64,000 bases of DNA from Bacteroidota bacterium (lineage in GTDB: Bacteria > Bacteroidota > Bacteroidia > Bacteroidales > Prolixibacteraceae): assembly GCA_023251455.1 (NCBI GenBank), contig JAHEYT010000031.1:1-64000 (forward strand), given 5' to 3'. Under the pieces are notes generated by a model, which ran no database searches, was not told the DNA's origin, and saw nothing but the letters and a program-made list of their open reading frames with translations. Below, piece by piece: positions 45,067-54,412 of the stretch. The first letter of the stretch is position 1. Every line of letters starts with the position of its first letter. The position numbers and the translations under genes are program-made.

Positions 45067-45089
45067 TTTATTCGCTAATTCTTAAACTC

Positions 45090-47957
45090 TTAGCTCTTGG
45101 TCACTTGAAGTCCGGTGCCTGAAATGCTGAAATCTACAAACCGTGCCCGATGATTGACCGGATTGGTTGTTAATTCATGTCTGATCTGATTGGCAGCTTT
45201 TTCGTCACCAGCCATGATAAACATGAATCCGCCACCGCCAGCGCCAAGCAATTTGTGCCCAATCGACCACGGAGCGATTCGATCGATGAGTTGCTGAATT
45301 TCGGGAGTATTGGTTCCGGAATCTAGTTTCTGATTCAACTGCCAGCTTTTTTTGATATTTCGGCCCAATCCCTCAAAGTCTTTTGCTGACATGGTTGCGC
45401 TGGTATTTTCAGCATGATATTTCAATTCATCCAATAAGGAAAGATGTGCCGACGAATTCAGAAACATACCTCTCACAATGTCGGCCAGAATACTTTTAGC
45501 AACCCGTGTAATTCCGGTATAATAGAGCAACATCCTGTTTTTATATAGCGGATCGGTGAACAGAGATTCAGGCAACCATTTGATCAGGGGACTTTGCATT
45601 TTTCCCGGGCTGGTTTCGAGCAATTTGATGCCTTCGAGAATTCCGCCAAACTGATCCTGCCAGCCGCCGCCGGTGGTAAGTAATTGCTCGAGGGCCAAAG
45701 TGCGTCGGCCAATTTCGGCTTTGTCCCATCCCAAGGCGCAAACTTCCGAAAGAGTTCCAAGCACCGTGGCAGCAAGTATAGAACTGGTTCCCAGACCGGA
45801 ACCTTTGGGGACTGCCGCAAGTATTGATATTTCCAAACCACCACCTGCTTCAATCAGTTGTTTTTGCAAGGAAGGATATTTTCGGCAAGAAAAATCAGGA
45901 ATAAAACCTGAAAGAGCCAGTGCTGCTTTGGGAATTGCAAAAGGCGATCCGACGCTGTGAAATTCTCGTAATTCCTCGTAAGTTGTAATGGTTTCCTGAG
46001 CCCCCAAATCGATTGACCGAAGCACAAATTCGGGTTTTTCTGAGGCTTTGATGTAACAATGCAAAGGTGGTTGGCCATTCAATTCAACAGCCAGATTGAG
46101 AACTTTACCGCCATACAGGAAACAGTAGGGTGGAGTATCCGACCATCCTCCGGCAAGGTCGAGCCGAACCGGACTTCTGCCCCAGGCAATCTGGTCTGGT
46201 AGCAGGTTGATCGATGGTTCAACAAGATTCTGGTGAAAATGTCTGATAACCGAATCCCGGAGATAATCAAATGCTTTCTTTTCTTCCTGTTCATACTCGA
46301 GCCCTTTTTTGCGCTGAACGCTTGCGCGAAACATATGAGCATGCAGATGAACCCAGTCGTTGTTTCTAAACTGAAGTTCTTCCGGAAGATCCAGGTTATT
46401 TTTGATATATTCATTAGCCAATTTTTCCAGATCGAGCTGATAAAATACTGAATTCGAATAATTACGGGCGATTGCTGGAATGGCTTTAATGCGGTGCCTG
46501 GTGCGTTGTTTTTCAACTTCATAAATGTTGCTGATTTGACCAATTCCGTCGGCACTTACGCGTTGAGAAGCCAACCACAAATCGGTAAATTTCGGATTCG
46601 GAATTGGTTGATTATCGATCAGCCATTGAATGAATGCTTCAATGATATCTTCCTTTTTTACAATTGGGAAAAGCGGAAGAAATTGTACGTCGGTGTCTCT
46701 ATCCAAATGATTGAATGCATCTGCCAGTCCCCGTTTCTCTAACCAGACATTTAGTTTTGTCCCCATGAACAGAGTCGATTCACTACTCCGGGGACCTCTG
46801 AATGGATCGTTGAATCCGTAATTTCGGATTACTACTTCATTTGCGGTGATTGGGACAAGATCAAGACAGGTTCCGTCGTTTAATTCAATATTCCAGTTGT
46901 TATCAGGAATATTGGTCAATGCATGATTTTTCTGCAATTGCCAACCCGCCGGAACAAAAGCATTTTCGATCCAAATATTGGAGTGCTTGGAGTTTAGGTT
47001 TGCACTGACTTCAGCATTTAGTATAAAAATTGAAGGGTGAGGTTTAATCTGGCGGTGCCAGATTTCTCGTTGATCGGTAACCCGGTTTTGAATTGCGAGA
47101 TTGGATGTGATGAGTTCTGAGGTATTGCCTAAATGATAAAATTCGCCTCCTTCAAGGTTTACCAAAGCAATGCTCAGTTTATTGATTTCGGCATCGGATT
47201 GAACGGGTGAATTACCCATTGCAATTCCAAATTCGCTGTACAGATCGTAAAAATCGGGTGTTTGGTTCCCGTAAGTTTCTCCATTCCAGCCACAGCGATC
47301 CATCAGCAGTTTGACAGCTTTTGGACTGAGCAGCCAAATGCCAATGTCCATCAGAAAATAGTACTCATGGATGAGTTCTTTTATTTTCTGAATCGATGGT
47401 TTTTGCAGCATGAACTGCATTTGTCCGGGCGAATCGTGGCTGGCAAAAAAGACACCATGGTTTGTAGCTTTCTCAGGTTCGAGCCACATTCCAAAACAGA
47501 CCACATCAGCATCCGGAATTTCAGGAATATTCTTTCCTGAAAATATTAGGGTATCACCGCTGGCAATCAAGGTGTTTAGTTTCTCCGGAGCCTGGCTGAG
47601 AATTTGATCGAATAATGGGGTCTGAAGGTGAATGAGCCGTTGATTGAGTTGCTGTCCGCGCGACCATCGAAATACAGGCATTGGCAATAAACTTTTGCCA
47701 ATTGGAGCATACGCGGGCAAACGTCGGCTTTGGCCTCCGGCATGAATGAGCACCCGTTTTTCTTTTGGCAACCATTCCTCGAATTTCTCTTCTTTTTCCT
47801 GATTAAATGATTCAGTCAGGAGATAAGCTGTACCGCCTCCTGATCCAACTCTTTTTTCAATCGGATCGGATGCAATAAACCAATCATCAGGAGAAAGACC
47901 GGATATTTGATGAAAATGCGTAATTGTATTGGGCGGAACGGAGATGAGATGCTTCAT
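45090..47957 (-). CDS. fkp: Bifunctional L-fucokinase / GDP-L-fucose pyrophosphorylase
   Basis: This 955-residue fused enzyme makes GDP-L-fucose from free fucose by salvage. The N-terminal half is the nucleotidyltransferase (GGGTAYLLTESF and GGQSRRLPAYAPIGKSLLPM, about 38-95). The C-terminal half is a GHMP kinase with VPKGSGLGTSSILAATVLG (about 705-723) and the late GAGGGGFMFIM motif. Length and domain order match Bacteroides fragilis Fkp (949 residues). It lies 13 bases after fcl, so salvage and de novo routes to GDP-fucose share a transcript. Fucose then decorates capsule and glycoproteins in this phylum. Confidence 0.95.
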   Translation of the reverse strand: MKHLISVPPNTITHFHQISGLSPDDWFIASDPIEKRVGSGGGTAYLLTESFNQEKEEKFEEWLPKEKRVLIHAGGQSRRLPAYAPIGKSLLPMPVFRWSRGQQLNQRLIHLQTPLFDQILSQAPEKLNTLIASGDTLIFSGKNIPEIPDADVVCFGMWLEPEKATNHGVFFASHDSPGQMQFMLQKPSIQKIKELIHEYYFLMDIGIWLLSPKAVKLLMDRCGWNGETYGNQTPDFYDLYSEFGIAMGNSPVQSDAEINKLSIALVNLEGGEFYHLGNTSELITSNLAIQNRVTDQREIWHRQIKPHPSIFILNAEVSANLNSKHSNIWIENAFVPAGWQLQKNHALTNIPDNNWNIELNDGTCLDLVPITANEVVIRNYGFNDPFRGPRSSESTLFMGTKLNVWLEKRGLADAFNHLDRDTDVQFLPLFPIVKKEDIIEAFIQWLIDNQPIPNPKFTDLWLASQRVSADGIGQISNIYEVEKQRTRHRIKAIPAIARNYSNSVFYQLDLEKLANEYIKNNLDLPEELQFRNNDWVHLHAHMFRASVQRKKGLEYEQEEKKAFDYLRDSVIRHFHQNLVEPSINLLPDQIAWGRSPVRLDLAGGWSDTPPYCFLYGGKVLNLAVELNGQPPLHCYIKASEKPEFVLRSIDLGAQETITTYEELREFHSVGSPFAIPKAALALSGFIPDFSCRKYPSLQKQLIEAGGGLEISILAAVPKGSGLGTSSILAATVLGTLSEVCALGWDKAEIGRRTLALEQLLTTGGGWQDQFGGILEGIKLLETSPGKMQSPLIKWLPESLFTDPLYKNRMLLYYTGITRVAKSILADIVRGMFLNSSAHLSLLDELKYHAENTSATMSAKDFEGLGRNIKKSWQLNQKLDSGTNTPEIQQLIDRIAPWSIGHKLLGAGGGGFMFIMAGDEKAANQIRHELTTNPVNHRARFVDFSISGTGLQVTKS

Positions 47958-47970
47958 ATTGATATATGAA

Positions 47971-49077
47971 TTAGCGACCTAAATACCAATGGTACAACTT
48001 TTCAATGCCTTCTTCGATTTCTATTTGATGATGCCATCCCAAAGCATGAAGTTTGTCTGGGTTGGTGAGTTTTCGCATGGTGCCATCGGGTTTTGATGTA
48101 TTAAATTCCAGATCGCCTTTGAATCCTAATTTTTCTTTAATCAGGAATGCCAGATTTCGAATCGAAATTTCTTTTCCAGTCCCGATGTTTATATGGGTGT
48201 TGCGAATTTCATGAGGAGACATTGAATTGGCACGAATGGCGTCTTTGAAATCAATATTTTCCATCAAGAAAACACAGGCATCGGCCATTTCTTCGCTCCA
48301 AAGGAATTCGCGCATGGGCGAACCTGTTCCCCAAATTTCTACTGAAACGGATTGCACGGATTTTGACAGATTAACGCGGATTCCATATTTTGCAAGGATT
48401 GTCAGTATCTCATCGTTCGTATTACTTCCTGAAATACCTTCGATCGGGCGTTTATTTAAATCTTCACGAATCGCTTCCCAGTTATTTTCTTCCAAACTTT
48501 TGCCCAAATGCATTTTCCTAACCATGGCAGGCAATACATGCGATTTTTCGAGATCAAAATTGTCGTTTGGACCGTAAAGGTTGGTTGGCATCACCGAAAT
48601 AAAGTTGGTGCCGTATTGCAGATTATAGCTTTCACAAAGTTTGATTCCTGCAATTTTTGCAATGGCATAGGGTTCATTGGTGTATTCGAGCGGGCCAGTT
48701 AATAAGCAATCTTCGGGCATGGGCTGTGGCGCTTCGGCCGGATAGATACAGGTTGAACCCAAAAAGAGTAACTTCTTTACCTGATTTAGGTAAGCCGCAT
48801 GGATCACGTTGTTCTGGATCATGAGGTTTTCGTAGATGAATTGCCCCCGATAGGTGCTATTTGCTACAATGCCACCCACTTTTGCAGCTGCCAGAATCAC
48901 ATATTCAGGCTTTTCTACTGCAAAAAAAGCATTTACCGCATTGGTATCCATCAAGTCCAACTCATTAAGGTTTCTTCCAATGAGGTTGGTGTACCCTTTT
49001 GATTGAAGATTTTTCCAGAGTGCAGAACCTACAAGTCCTAGATGACCGGCCACATATATTTTGGAGTCTTTATTCAT
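47971..49077 (-). CDS. fcl: GDP-L-fucose synthase
   Basis: This 368-residue epimerase/reductase makes GDP-L-fucose from GDP-4-keto-6-deoxymannose. It has the NADP motif VAGHLGLVGSAL and the SCIYP and PYAIAKIAGIKLCE catalytic region (Ser, Tyr, Lys). It carries an insertion of about 50 residues (about 205-255, between KSLEENNWEAIRED and VSVEIWGTG) relative to the E. coli enzyme; Bacteroidota versions commonly have it. The start MNKDSKIYVAG was chosen over an ATG 13 codons upstream that lies inside the GxxExxY-associated repeat. Confidence 0.94.
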   Translation of the reverse strand: MNKDSKIYVAGHLGLVGSALWKNLQSKGYTNLIGRNLNELDLMDTNAVNAFFAVEKPEYVILAAAKVGGIVANSTYRGQFIYENLMIQNNVIHAAYLNQVKKLLFLGSTCIYPAEAPQPMPEDCLLTGPLEYTNEPYAIAKIAGIKLCESYNLQYGTNFISVMPTNLYGPNDNFDLEKSHVLPAMVRKMHLGKSLEENNWEAIREDLNKRPIEGISGSNTNDEILTILAKYGIRVNLSKSVQSVSVEIWGTGSPMREFLWSEEMADACVFLMENIDFKDAIRANSMSPHEIRNTHINIGTGKEISIRNLAFLIKEKLGFKGDLEFNTSKPDGTMRKLTNPDKLHALGWHHQIEIEEGIEKLYHWYLGR

Positions 49078-49096
49078 TTTTTTTTGATTTAAAAGG

Positions 49097-49130
49097 TTAT
49101 CCACAAATGCACACAAATGGGCACAAATGC
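49097..49130. repeat. Left inverted repeat of the GxxExxY unit
   Basis: TTATCCACAAATGC then ACACAAATGG and GCACAAATGC make a cluster of imperfect (g)cacaaatg(g) units. They are inverted with respect to the repeat that begins at the start codon of the GxxExxY gene on its other side (49516-49550). Confidence 0.6.
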
Positions 49131-49137
49131 ATGCGAT

Positions 49138-49518
49138 CTAAAGGATAATACGTTTGTACTGGAGTTTGGTCGTTCCAAAGTTTACCAATAATGCGATCTT
49201 CTTACCTGTTGCTTTCAGATAATTCAGAACCTGTGCAGTATGTATTGGGAGAAGAGCTTCGGTAGCCTTAATTTCAAGAATGACCTCATTAAAACATATA
49301 AAATCGGCAATGTATTTTTTAGTCAGCAAATGATCTTTAAAGTAAATGTCAAGAACTTTCTCTCTTTCAAACGGAATACCTTGGTCAGAAAATTCAAAAC
49401 ATAATGCTTCCTGATATACTGGTTCAAGAAAACCACATCCCAATTCGTTTGCAACTTCCATGCAGGCACCTATAATTTCATAACATTCATCTTTGAAAGG
49501 AAATTCATCAGTGTTCAT
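49138..49518 (-). CDS. GxxExxY protein (PD-(D/E)XK-like)
   Basis: This 126-residue protein has the GxxExxY signature (GCGFLEPVYQEALCFEF), followed by LTKKYIADFICFNEVILEIK, with the Asp and Glu-x-Lys residues of a PD-(D/E)XK nuclease core. The family is placed in the PDDEXK_3 group, and its true role is unknown. The gene is inserted between gmd and fcl of the GDP-fucose operon and is bounded on both sides by inverted repeats. Such genes recur within polysaccharide operons of Bacteroidota as I recall. Confidence 0.88.
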   Translation of the reverse strand: MNTDEFPFKDECYEIIGACMEVANELGCGFLEPVYQEALCFEFSDQGIPFEREKVLDIYFKDHLLTKKYIADFICFNEVILEIKATEALLPIHTAQVLNYLKATGKKIALLVNFGTTKLQYKRIIL

Positions 49519-49550
49519 TTGTGTCCTATTTTGTGTTTATCTGTGGATAG
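49516..49550. repeat. Right inverted repeat of the GxxExxY unit
   Basis: CATTTGTGTCC, then TATTTTGTGTTTATCTG and TGGATAG, read in complement as TATCCACAGATAAACAC, matching the left repeat in type. The GxxExxY start codon lies at its inner edge. Confidence 0.55.
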
Positions 49551-49555
49551 TAGAA

Positions 49556-50713
49556 TTATTCGAAGTAATTCAACGTTCGGTATCCACCTTCTCTCAGCCA
49601 GGCATCTTTCTTCATAAGTTTAATGTCCGATTGCATCATGTCCTTAATAAGGCCGTTCAGATCGTATTGTGGCTCCCATCCCAATTTTGATTTTGATTTA
49701 GACGGATCTCCGATTAAAAGATCGACTTCAGTAGGACGGAAATATTTAGGGTCAACAGATACGATGGTGTGAGGGGCGATTCGCGATTTCATTCCACCAA
49801 GATAGCGTTCACCCACCTTTTCAATGAAGAGTCTTTCATCGATGGCTGTAATTGAACCTTTTTCTTCGGCACCTTCACCTGAAAAGCTCATTTCAAGTCC
49901 GATTTCGGCACATGAAAGTTTGATAAAGTCTCGGATCGTAGTGGTTATGCCAGTGGCAATTACATAGTCATCCGGTTGGTCTTGCTGAAGAATCAGATAC
50001 ATTGCCCTGATGTAATCCTTGGCATGACCCCAGTCGCGTTTTGAGGAGAGATTACCCAGAAAAAGCTGTTCCTGCATTCCAAGGGCAATACGACTAATTG
50101 CCCGGGTAATTTTACGGGTCACAAATGTTTCTCCGCGGATGGGTGATTCGTGGTTAAACAGAATTCCATTACTGGCATGCATCTTATAAGCTTCACGGTA
50201 GTTTACGGTTATCCAATAAGCATACATTTTAGCAACAGCATAAGGCGAGCGTGGGTAAAAAGGAGTTCTTTCTGTTTGCGGAACTTCTTGCACCATTCCA
50301 TACAATTCGGATGTAGATGCCTGGTAAATTCGGGTCTTCTCAATTAGTCCGAGTAAACGCACTGCTTCCAGAATACGCAACGTTCCAAGTCCGTCGGCAT
50401 TACCGGTGTATTCAGGAGTTTCGAAACTTACAGCGACATGTGACATAGCTGCAAGGTTGTATATTTCGTCAGGTTGTGTTTCCTGAATGATACGTGTCAG
50501 GTTCATACTATCGGTCAAATCACCATAATGAAGTTTGAAATGGCGATTTTCAACCTGTGGGTCTTCATAAATATGATCGATACGCTCGGTATTAAACATG
50601 GAAGAACGCCGTTTAATTCCGTGAACCATATATCCCTTTTTTAGCAGGAATTCACTCAGATAGGCACCGTCCTGGCCGGTAACTCCGGTAATTAATGCAG
50701 TTTTTTGTGTCAT
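49556..50713 (-). CDS. gmd: GDP-mannose 4,6-dehydratase
   Basis: This 385-residue short-chain dehydrogenase-type enzyme makes GDP-4-keto-6-deoxy-D-mannose, the first step of de novo GDP-fucose. The [15 protein letters not shown] nucleotide motif, the [15 protein letters not shown] region, STSELYG and catalytic [15 protein letters not shown] are all present. Its product is used by Fcl, whose gene follows after the inserted GxxExxY gene. Confidence 0.97.
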   Translation of the reverse strand: MTQKTALITGVTGQDGAYLSEFLLKKGYMVHGIKRRSSMFNTERIDHIYEDPQVENRHFKLHYGDLTDSMNLTRIIQETQPDEIYNLAAMSHVAVSFETPEYTGNADGLGTLRILEAVRLLGLIEKTRIYQASTSELYGMVQEVPQTERTPFYPRSPYAVAKMYAYWITVNYREAYKMHASNGILFNHESPIRGETFVTRKITRAISRIALGMQEQLFLGNLSSKRDWGHAKDYIRAMYLILQQDQPDDYVIATGITTTIRDFIKLSCAEIGLEMSFSGEGAEEKGSITAIDERLFIEKVGERYLGGMKSRIAPHTIVSVDPKYFRPTEVDLLIGDPSKSKSKLGWEPQYDLNGLIKDMMQSDIKLMKKDAWLREGGYRTLNYFE

Positions 50714-50818
50714 TTTTATAGTGTTGTTTGTTAATAATTGTCTTGTGTTGGTTTGGAAATTGTATGATGCTTTTACATTCCAAATTAATAAGCGTTTATA
50801 ATAATGGTACGGTCTTTT

Positions 50819-52108
50819 CTATAAACTCCAATATTCTAATTGTTTGATTCGATTGGCATAGAGACCTTTGACATCAATTAATAGACAGGTTTCGTTGGCA
50901 TACTTTAAGAAATCAGGTTCGGTCATTTCCCTGTATTCGTGATGCGCAACGGCTACAATAATGGCATCGTAAGTTCCTTCGGGTTGTGGTTTCATTTCAA
51001 TCTGGTATTCGTGCATCACTTCCTGGGCATCGGCATACGGATCAATCAGATCGACGCTAACACGGTATGATTGTAATTCATGAACGATGTCAGCAACTTT
51101 GGTATTGCGCACATCCGCTACATTTTCTTTAAAGGTGAAACCCATCAACAGCACTCGTGATTGACTGAGGTGTTTGTCGGCGGCCAGGATCCGTTTTACG
51201 GTTTGCTTGGCGATATAGCCACCCATAGAATCGTTTACAAAACGTCCGGCATCGATAAGATGGGCATGATATCCAACTTGTTTGGCTTTGTGCACTAAAT
51301 AATAAGGATCAACTCCGATGCAATGGCCTCCAACGAGTCCCGGATAAAATTTTAGAAAATTCCATTTTGTTCCGGCGGCTTCAATTACATCGTAGGTATT
51401 GATGCCTATGCGGTTAAAGATGATCGACAATTCGTTCATGAGGGCAATGTTAACATCACGCTGGGTATTTTCAATGATTTTACCTGCTTCGGCAACTTTA
51501 ATACTTGGAGCGCGATGTACTCCAACAGTAATAATTTGCTCATAAACCCGTGCAATGATTTCGAGCGATTCATTATCACAACCCGAAACGATCTTTATCG
51601 TGTTGGTCAGGGTATGTACTTTGTCACCGGGATTAATACGTTCCGGCGAATAACCAACTTTAAAATCGATACCACACGTCAGCCCCGATTCACGTTCAAG
51701 AACCGGCACGCAATCTTCTTCGGTGCAGCCCGGATAAACAGTCGACTCATAGACCACATAATCTCCCTTTTTCAGAATCTTTCCTACAGTGGTGCTGGCA
51801 CTGATGAGTGGACGCAGATCGGGTTGATTATAGTCATCAATGGGAGTTGGCACAGCTACAATAAAGAAGGAAGCTTTACGCAAATCTTCAGGATCGGAGG
51901 TGAAAGTGATATCTGTATGGTTAAAGTCTTCGTAAGTCAATTCCTTACAAGGATCGATTCCGTTTTTCATCATCTCTACGCGCTTGCTGTTGATGTCGAA
52001 ACCAATAACCGACATTTTTCGGGCAAATTCAAGTGCAATAGGAAGGCCAACATAGCCAAGCCCAATCAGAGCGATTTTTTTTTGACGGTCTAATAGTTGA
52101 GTGAGCAT
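50819..52108 (-). CDS. UDP-sugar 6-dehydrogenase (TviB/WbpA type)
   Basis: This is a 429-residue nucleotide-sugar dehydrogenase with the NAD motif LIGLGYVGLPIALEFA (about 15-30), SPERINPGDK, catalytic C263 in GGHCIGVDPYYL and a C-terminal UDP-binding domain (FKENVADVRNTKVADI). The closest family by motif is the Vi polysaccharide / UDP-HexNAc 6-dehydrogenase group rather than Ugd. It provides a uronic acid sugar for the capsule. It starts the minus-strand transcript leading to gmd, GxxExxY, fcl and fkp. Confidence 0.9.
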   Translation of the reverse strand: MLTQLLDRQKKIALIGLGYVGLPIALEFARKMSVIGFDINSKRVEMMKNGIDPCKELTYEDFNHTDITFTSDPEDLRKASFFIVAVPTPIDDYNQPDLRPLISASTTVGKILKKGDYVVYESTVYPGCTEEDCVPVLERESGLTCGIDFKVGYSPERINPGDKVHTLTNTIKIVSGCDNESLEIIARVYEQIITVGVHRAPSIKVAEAGKIIENTQRDVNIALMNELSIIFNRIGINTYDVIEAAGTKWNFLKFYPGLVGGHCIGVDPYYLVHKAKQVGYHAHLIDAGRFVNDSMGGYIAKQTVKRILAADKHLSQSRVLLMGFTFKENVADVRNTKVADIVHELQSYRVSVDLIDPYADAQEVMHEYQIEMKPQPEGTYDAIIVAVAHHEYREMTEPDFLKYANETCLLIDVKGLYANRIKQLEYWSL

Positions 52109-52554
52109 ATTTTGTGGTTGAATGAGTATAATAGAAATGGACGCATACTTGGACGCTTTGTCCGGATTAGTTTATAGAATAACTTATTTCTCAAAATTAG
52201 AAACTCTTTCTGAGTATCGGAAATTGTTTGAAATTAGTTTTAGTCCAGTATTCGAATGCGAGTGTTTCGAATCTGCAACCATATTCTGAATAACATTTTT
52301 GATAAGTCAGAAAGTAGTACCCAAATGTTTGTTAGTAAAAGGTCTAGTTTAATGAAGAATAATGGAGTAACAGGTGCTGGATTGTATTGTAATTTGATTG
52401 AATATATAGAAGATGACCTTTACTGATTTCACAGCTTCGCTCTCTCTGTCACACGGACAGTTGGAGTCTTAATTATTAATAGAAAGTTCAAAAGTAACCC
52501 AAAAGGTTATACAAATCAATATTTTTTTAAATTAACGGTAACGATAAAAATAAA
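52109..52554. other. Intergenic gap of about 450 bp, no gene
   Basis: This AT-rich region between the UDP-sugar dehydrogenase and the second Wzi-like gene contains a small hairpin, CTGTC-ACACG-GACAG (52445-52459). I see no protein, tRNA or clear promoter. It probably holds the promoter of the dehydrogenase-gmd-fcl-fkp transcript. Confidence 0.45.
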
Positions 52555-53967
52555 TTAGTACTTCCAAAAACCTGAATAGGACACTCCCAATATTATAGCA
52601 AGGTTGTTACCATACATTGTTCCCCGATCTCCAGAAATTCCCAGACTTATTTGCGTGTTCTTTATGAATTTTGCAGCAGTTGAAGTCTCCAGTTGCCATG
52701 AAAGCTGTTTCTGTGAACTATTATAAATGGGTGCTGTATGTCCAAAATTTTCAGAATAGGCCAATATTAATCTGTAATTGACTGATTTTATGTTTCCTTT
52801 TCCGGAGAAATAATAAAGCCTGACAGTGTTGTTGATTATTGAAGTTGAGCCATCTTTGTTGTATTTTGGCGAGGTGAGCCAGGGGTTTCCAATGGTCATT
52901 CCTCTATAACTCCACCCGTTGGGAGTGATACTATTGCTGTAATATCCATCCTGCCCTCCATAAATAACACCATCGAGATCGTGCCAGGGGCCGTTCTGAT
53001 CGGTTGTACACAGGTACTCAAAGACGAAATGATTAAAGGGTCTAAATTTTGGAAGTTTGACTGACATTCCCCATAGACCATCTTCGATCGTTGGCGTGTT
53101 TGTAATGAGTTTTACAACTGGAGAATCTTCTGCGATGCTTTGCCAGTAAAGGGAAACAAGTGCAATTTTAAATTTGAGATCTAAACCCAGATTTTGTGAA
53201 ATAATGTGATTCCCCAGGGCATTTTCACGATCTGACCAATTGGCAGTTGAACTTCCGTTACTTCCCGTAAATATCCGGAGATAATTTTCCCAGTTTACAG
53301 GCATTGTTCCATATACATCAGATTGTCCGCCCCATTGTGCAACATGCTGAACTCCATACGATAAGTTAACTGGAAACGAACCTCCCAGACGGACATAGGC
53401 ATATTTGTGATGTAGCAATAGTTTTTCAAGGTTTTTTTGATTCTCAAACCAACCATGTGAAAGGCCACCTTTGACCTCCAGATAACCCTTGGTGTAAGGT
53501 ACAGCGATATAACCGTTGGATTCAATTGCCAGTTTGGGCATGGGCCTGCTGTTTTGCGACCACAACATTCCTCCACTCGAAAGTTCTTCGTCCTGATTGC
53601 CAAATACCTGTCTTTTACTACCTGCATAGACATTCAGGAAGTACATTTTTCCCTGAGCATAGAGCTCACCGGGGAAAAACCGGCTTCTGGTTCTGGATAT
53701 ATTACCGTCTAATTCCACGCCAAACCCGTAGTCAAATGTTTTTAGCTTCTGCACTTCTTTATGCATTGTTCCCCAAAGGGCCAATGAGTTGGGTGAAATG
53801 TCGAATCGATCATATTGATTCGTGGTTGATAAAAATGGCGCATAAGTTCCTTGTCCTCCGTTAAAGCGTGTATTGATCGAATAACTGATCGAATCTGGTT
53901 GACCTTGAGCCTGGAGTAAAACTGAAGTCAGTATAAGGATCAGTGTATAATAGTATTTGATTTGCAT
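52555..53967 (-). CDS. Second Wzi-type capsule assembly protein
   Basis: This is a 470-residue protein with a signal peptide (MQIKYYYTLILILTSVLLQA). It has a beta-barrel-like body with NVYAGSKRQVFG, WSQNSRPMPKLAIE, LHHKYAYVRLGG and the ending GVSYSGFWKY, features of Caps_assemb_Wzi. The start at 53967 was chosen because the longer frame adds 45 residues without a signal peptide. Its size is closer to the enterobacterial Wzi than the first copy at 43 kb. Confidence 0.86.
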   Translation of the reverse strand: MQIKYYYTLILILTSVLLQAQGQPDSISYSINTRFNGGQGTYAPFLSTTNQYDRFDISPNSLALWGTMHKEVQKLKTFDYGFGVELDGNISRTRSRFFPGELYAQGKMYFLNVYAGSKRQVFGNQDEELSSGGMLWSQNSRPMPKLAIESNGYIAVPYTKGYLEVKGGLSHGWFENQKNLEKLLLHHKYAYVRLGGSFPVNLSYGVQHVAQWGGQSDVYGTMPVNWENYLRIFTGSNGSSTANWSDRENALGNHIISQNLGLDLKFKIALVSLYWQSIAEDSPVVKLITNTPTIEDGLWGMSVKLPKFRPFNHFVFEYLCTTDQNGPWHDLDGVIYGGQDGYYSNSITPNGWSYRGMTIGNPWLTSPKYNKDGSTSIINNTVRLYYFSGKGNIKSVNYRLILAYSENFGHTAPIYNSSQKQLSWQLETSTAAKFIKNTQISLGISGDRGTMYGNNLAIILGVSYSGFWKY

Positions 53968-54050
53968 GCAGAAGTTTTTTATTAGAATGGATATTGTTGT
54001 ATACGATATTATGATCCGCCAGCTAGTTGATTGCAATCTGCTGTTTAATC
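53968..54050. other. Leader gap between the second Wzi-like gene and the repeats
   Basis: This short AT-rich stretch should contain the Wzi promoter on the minus strand. No exact consensus is seen. Confidence 0.3.
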
Positions 54051-54127
54051 TGAGATTGCTTCGGTCGTACTTCCCTCGCAATGACGCTCCGAACATCGTC
54101 ATTGCGAAAGCAGTGAAGCAATCTGTT
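54051..54127. repeat. Inverted pair of ATTGCG-type palindromic repeats
   Basis: TGAGATTGCTTCGG to CTCGCAATGACG (54051-54086) faces CGTCATTGCGAAAGCAGTG then AAGCAATCTG (54097-54125). Each unit is a degenerate palindrome of the type scattered throughout 54-63.8 kb. No gene is present. Confidence 0.75.
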
Positions 54128-54151
54128 AGTAATAAGTAATGAGAACTATTA

Positions 54152-54374
54152 AATGTCGTATCCGAAAAATCTGTCGCCGCGATGCGGCTAAAAGAATTGA
54201 GGTAATCTTTAATTCTATCATACTATCGGTGCGACGCACCTTAACCCTTTTTGAAAACCGCGGAGCGGTGAAAGTATGGTAGTAAAGTTTTTAAAAAGGG
54301 ATACATAAAGCCGCAGAGCGGTGACACTATGTGTTGTGAACTTAGGGACAATACAAAACTCATAATACGACATT
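54152..54374. repeat. Multi-hairpin element with AATGTC terminal inverted repeats
   Basis: Terminal 10-bp inverted repeats, AATGTCGTAT (54152-54161) and ATACGACATT (54365-54374), enclose at least four hairpins with 3-base loops: GCCGC-GAT-GCGGC (54176-54188), GGTGC-GAC-GCACC (54228-54240), ACCGC-GGA-GCGGT (54257-54269) and GCCGC-AGA-GCGGT (54310-54322). Longer pairings CTATCATACT with AGTATGGTAG, and CCCTTTTT with AAAAAGGG, span the middle. There is no open frame of note. It shares its layout with the element at 28.77-28.91 kb. Confidence 0.75.
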
Positions 54375-54412
54375 CTTTCATTCCTGTTACTTAGCACAGA
54401 GCTTACCTGTAC

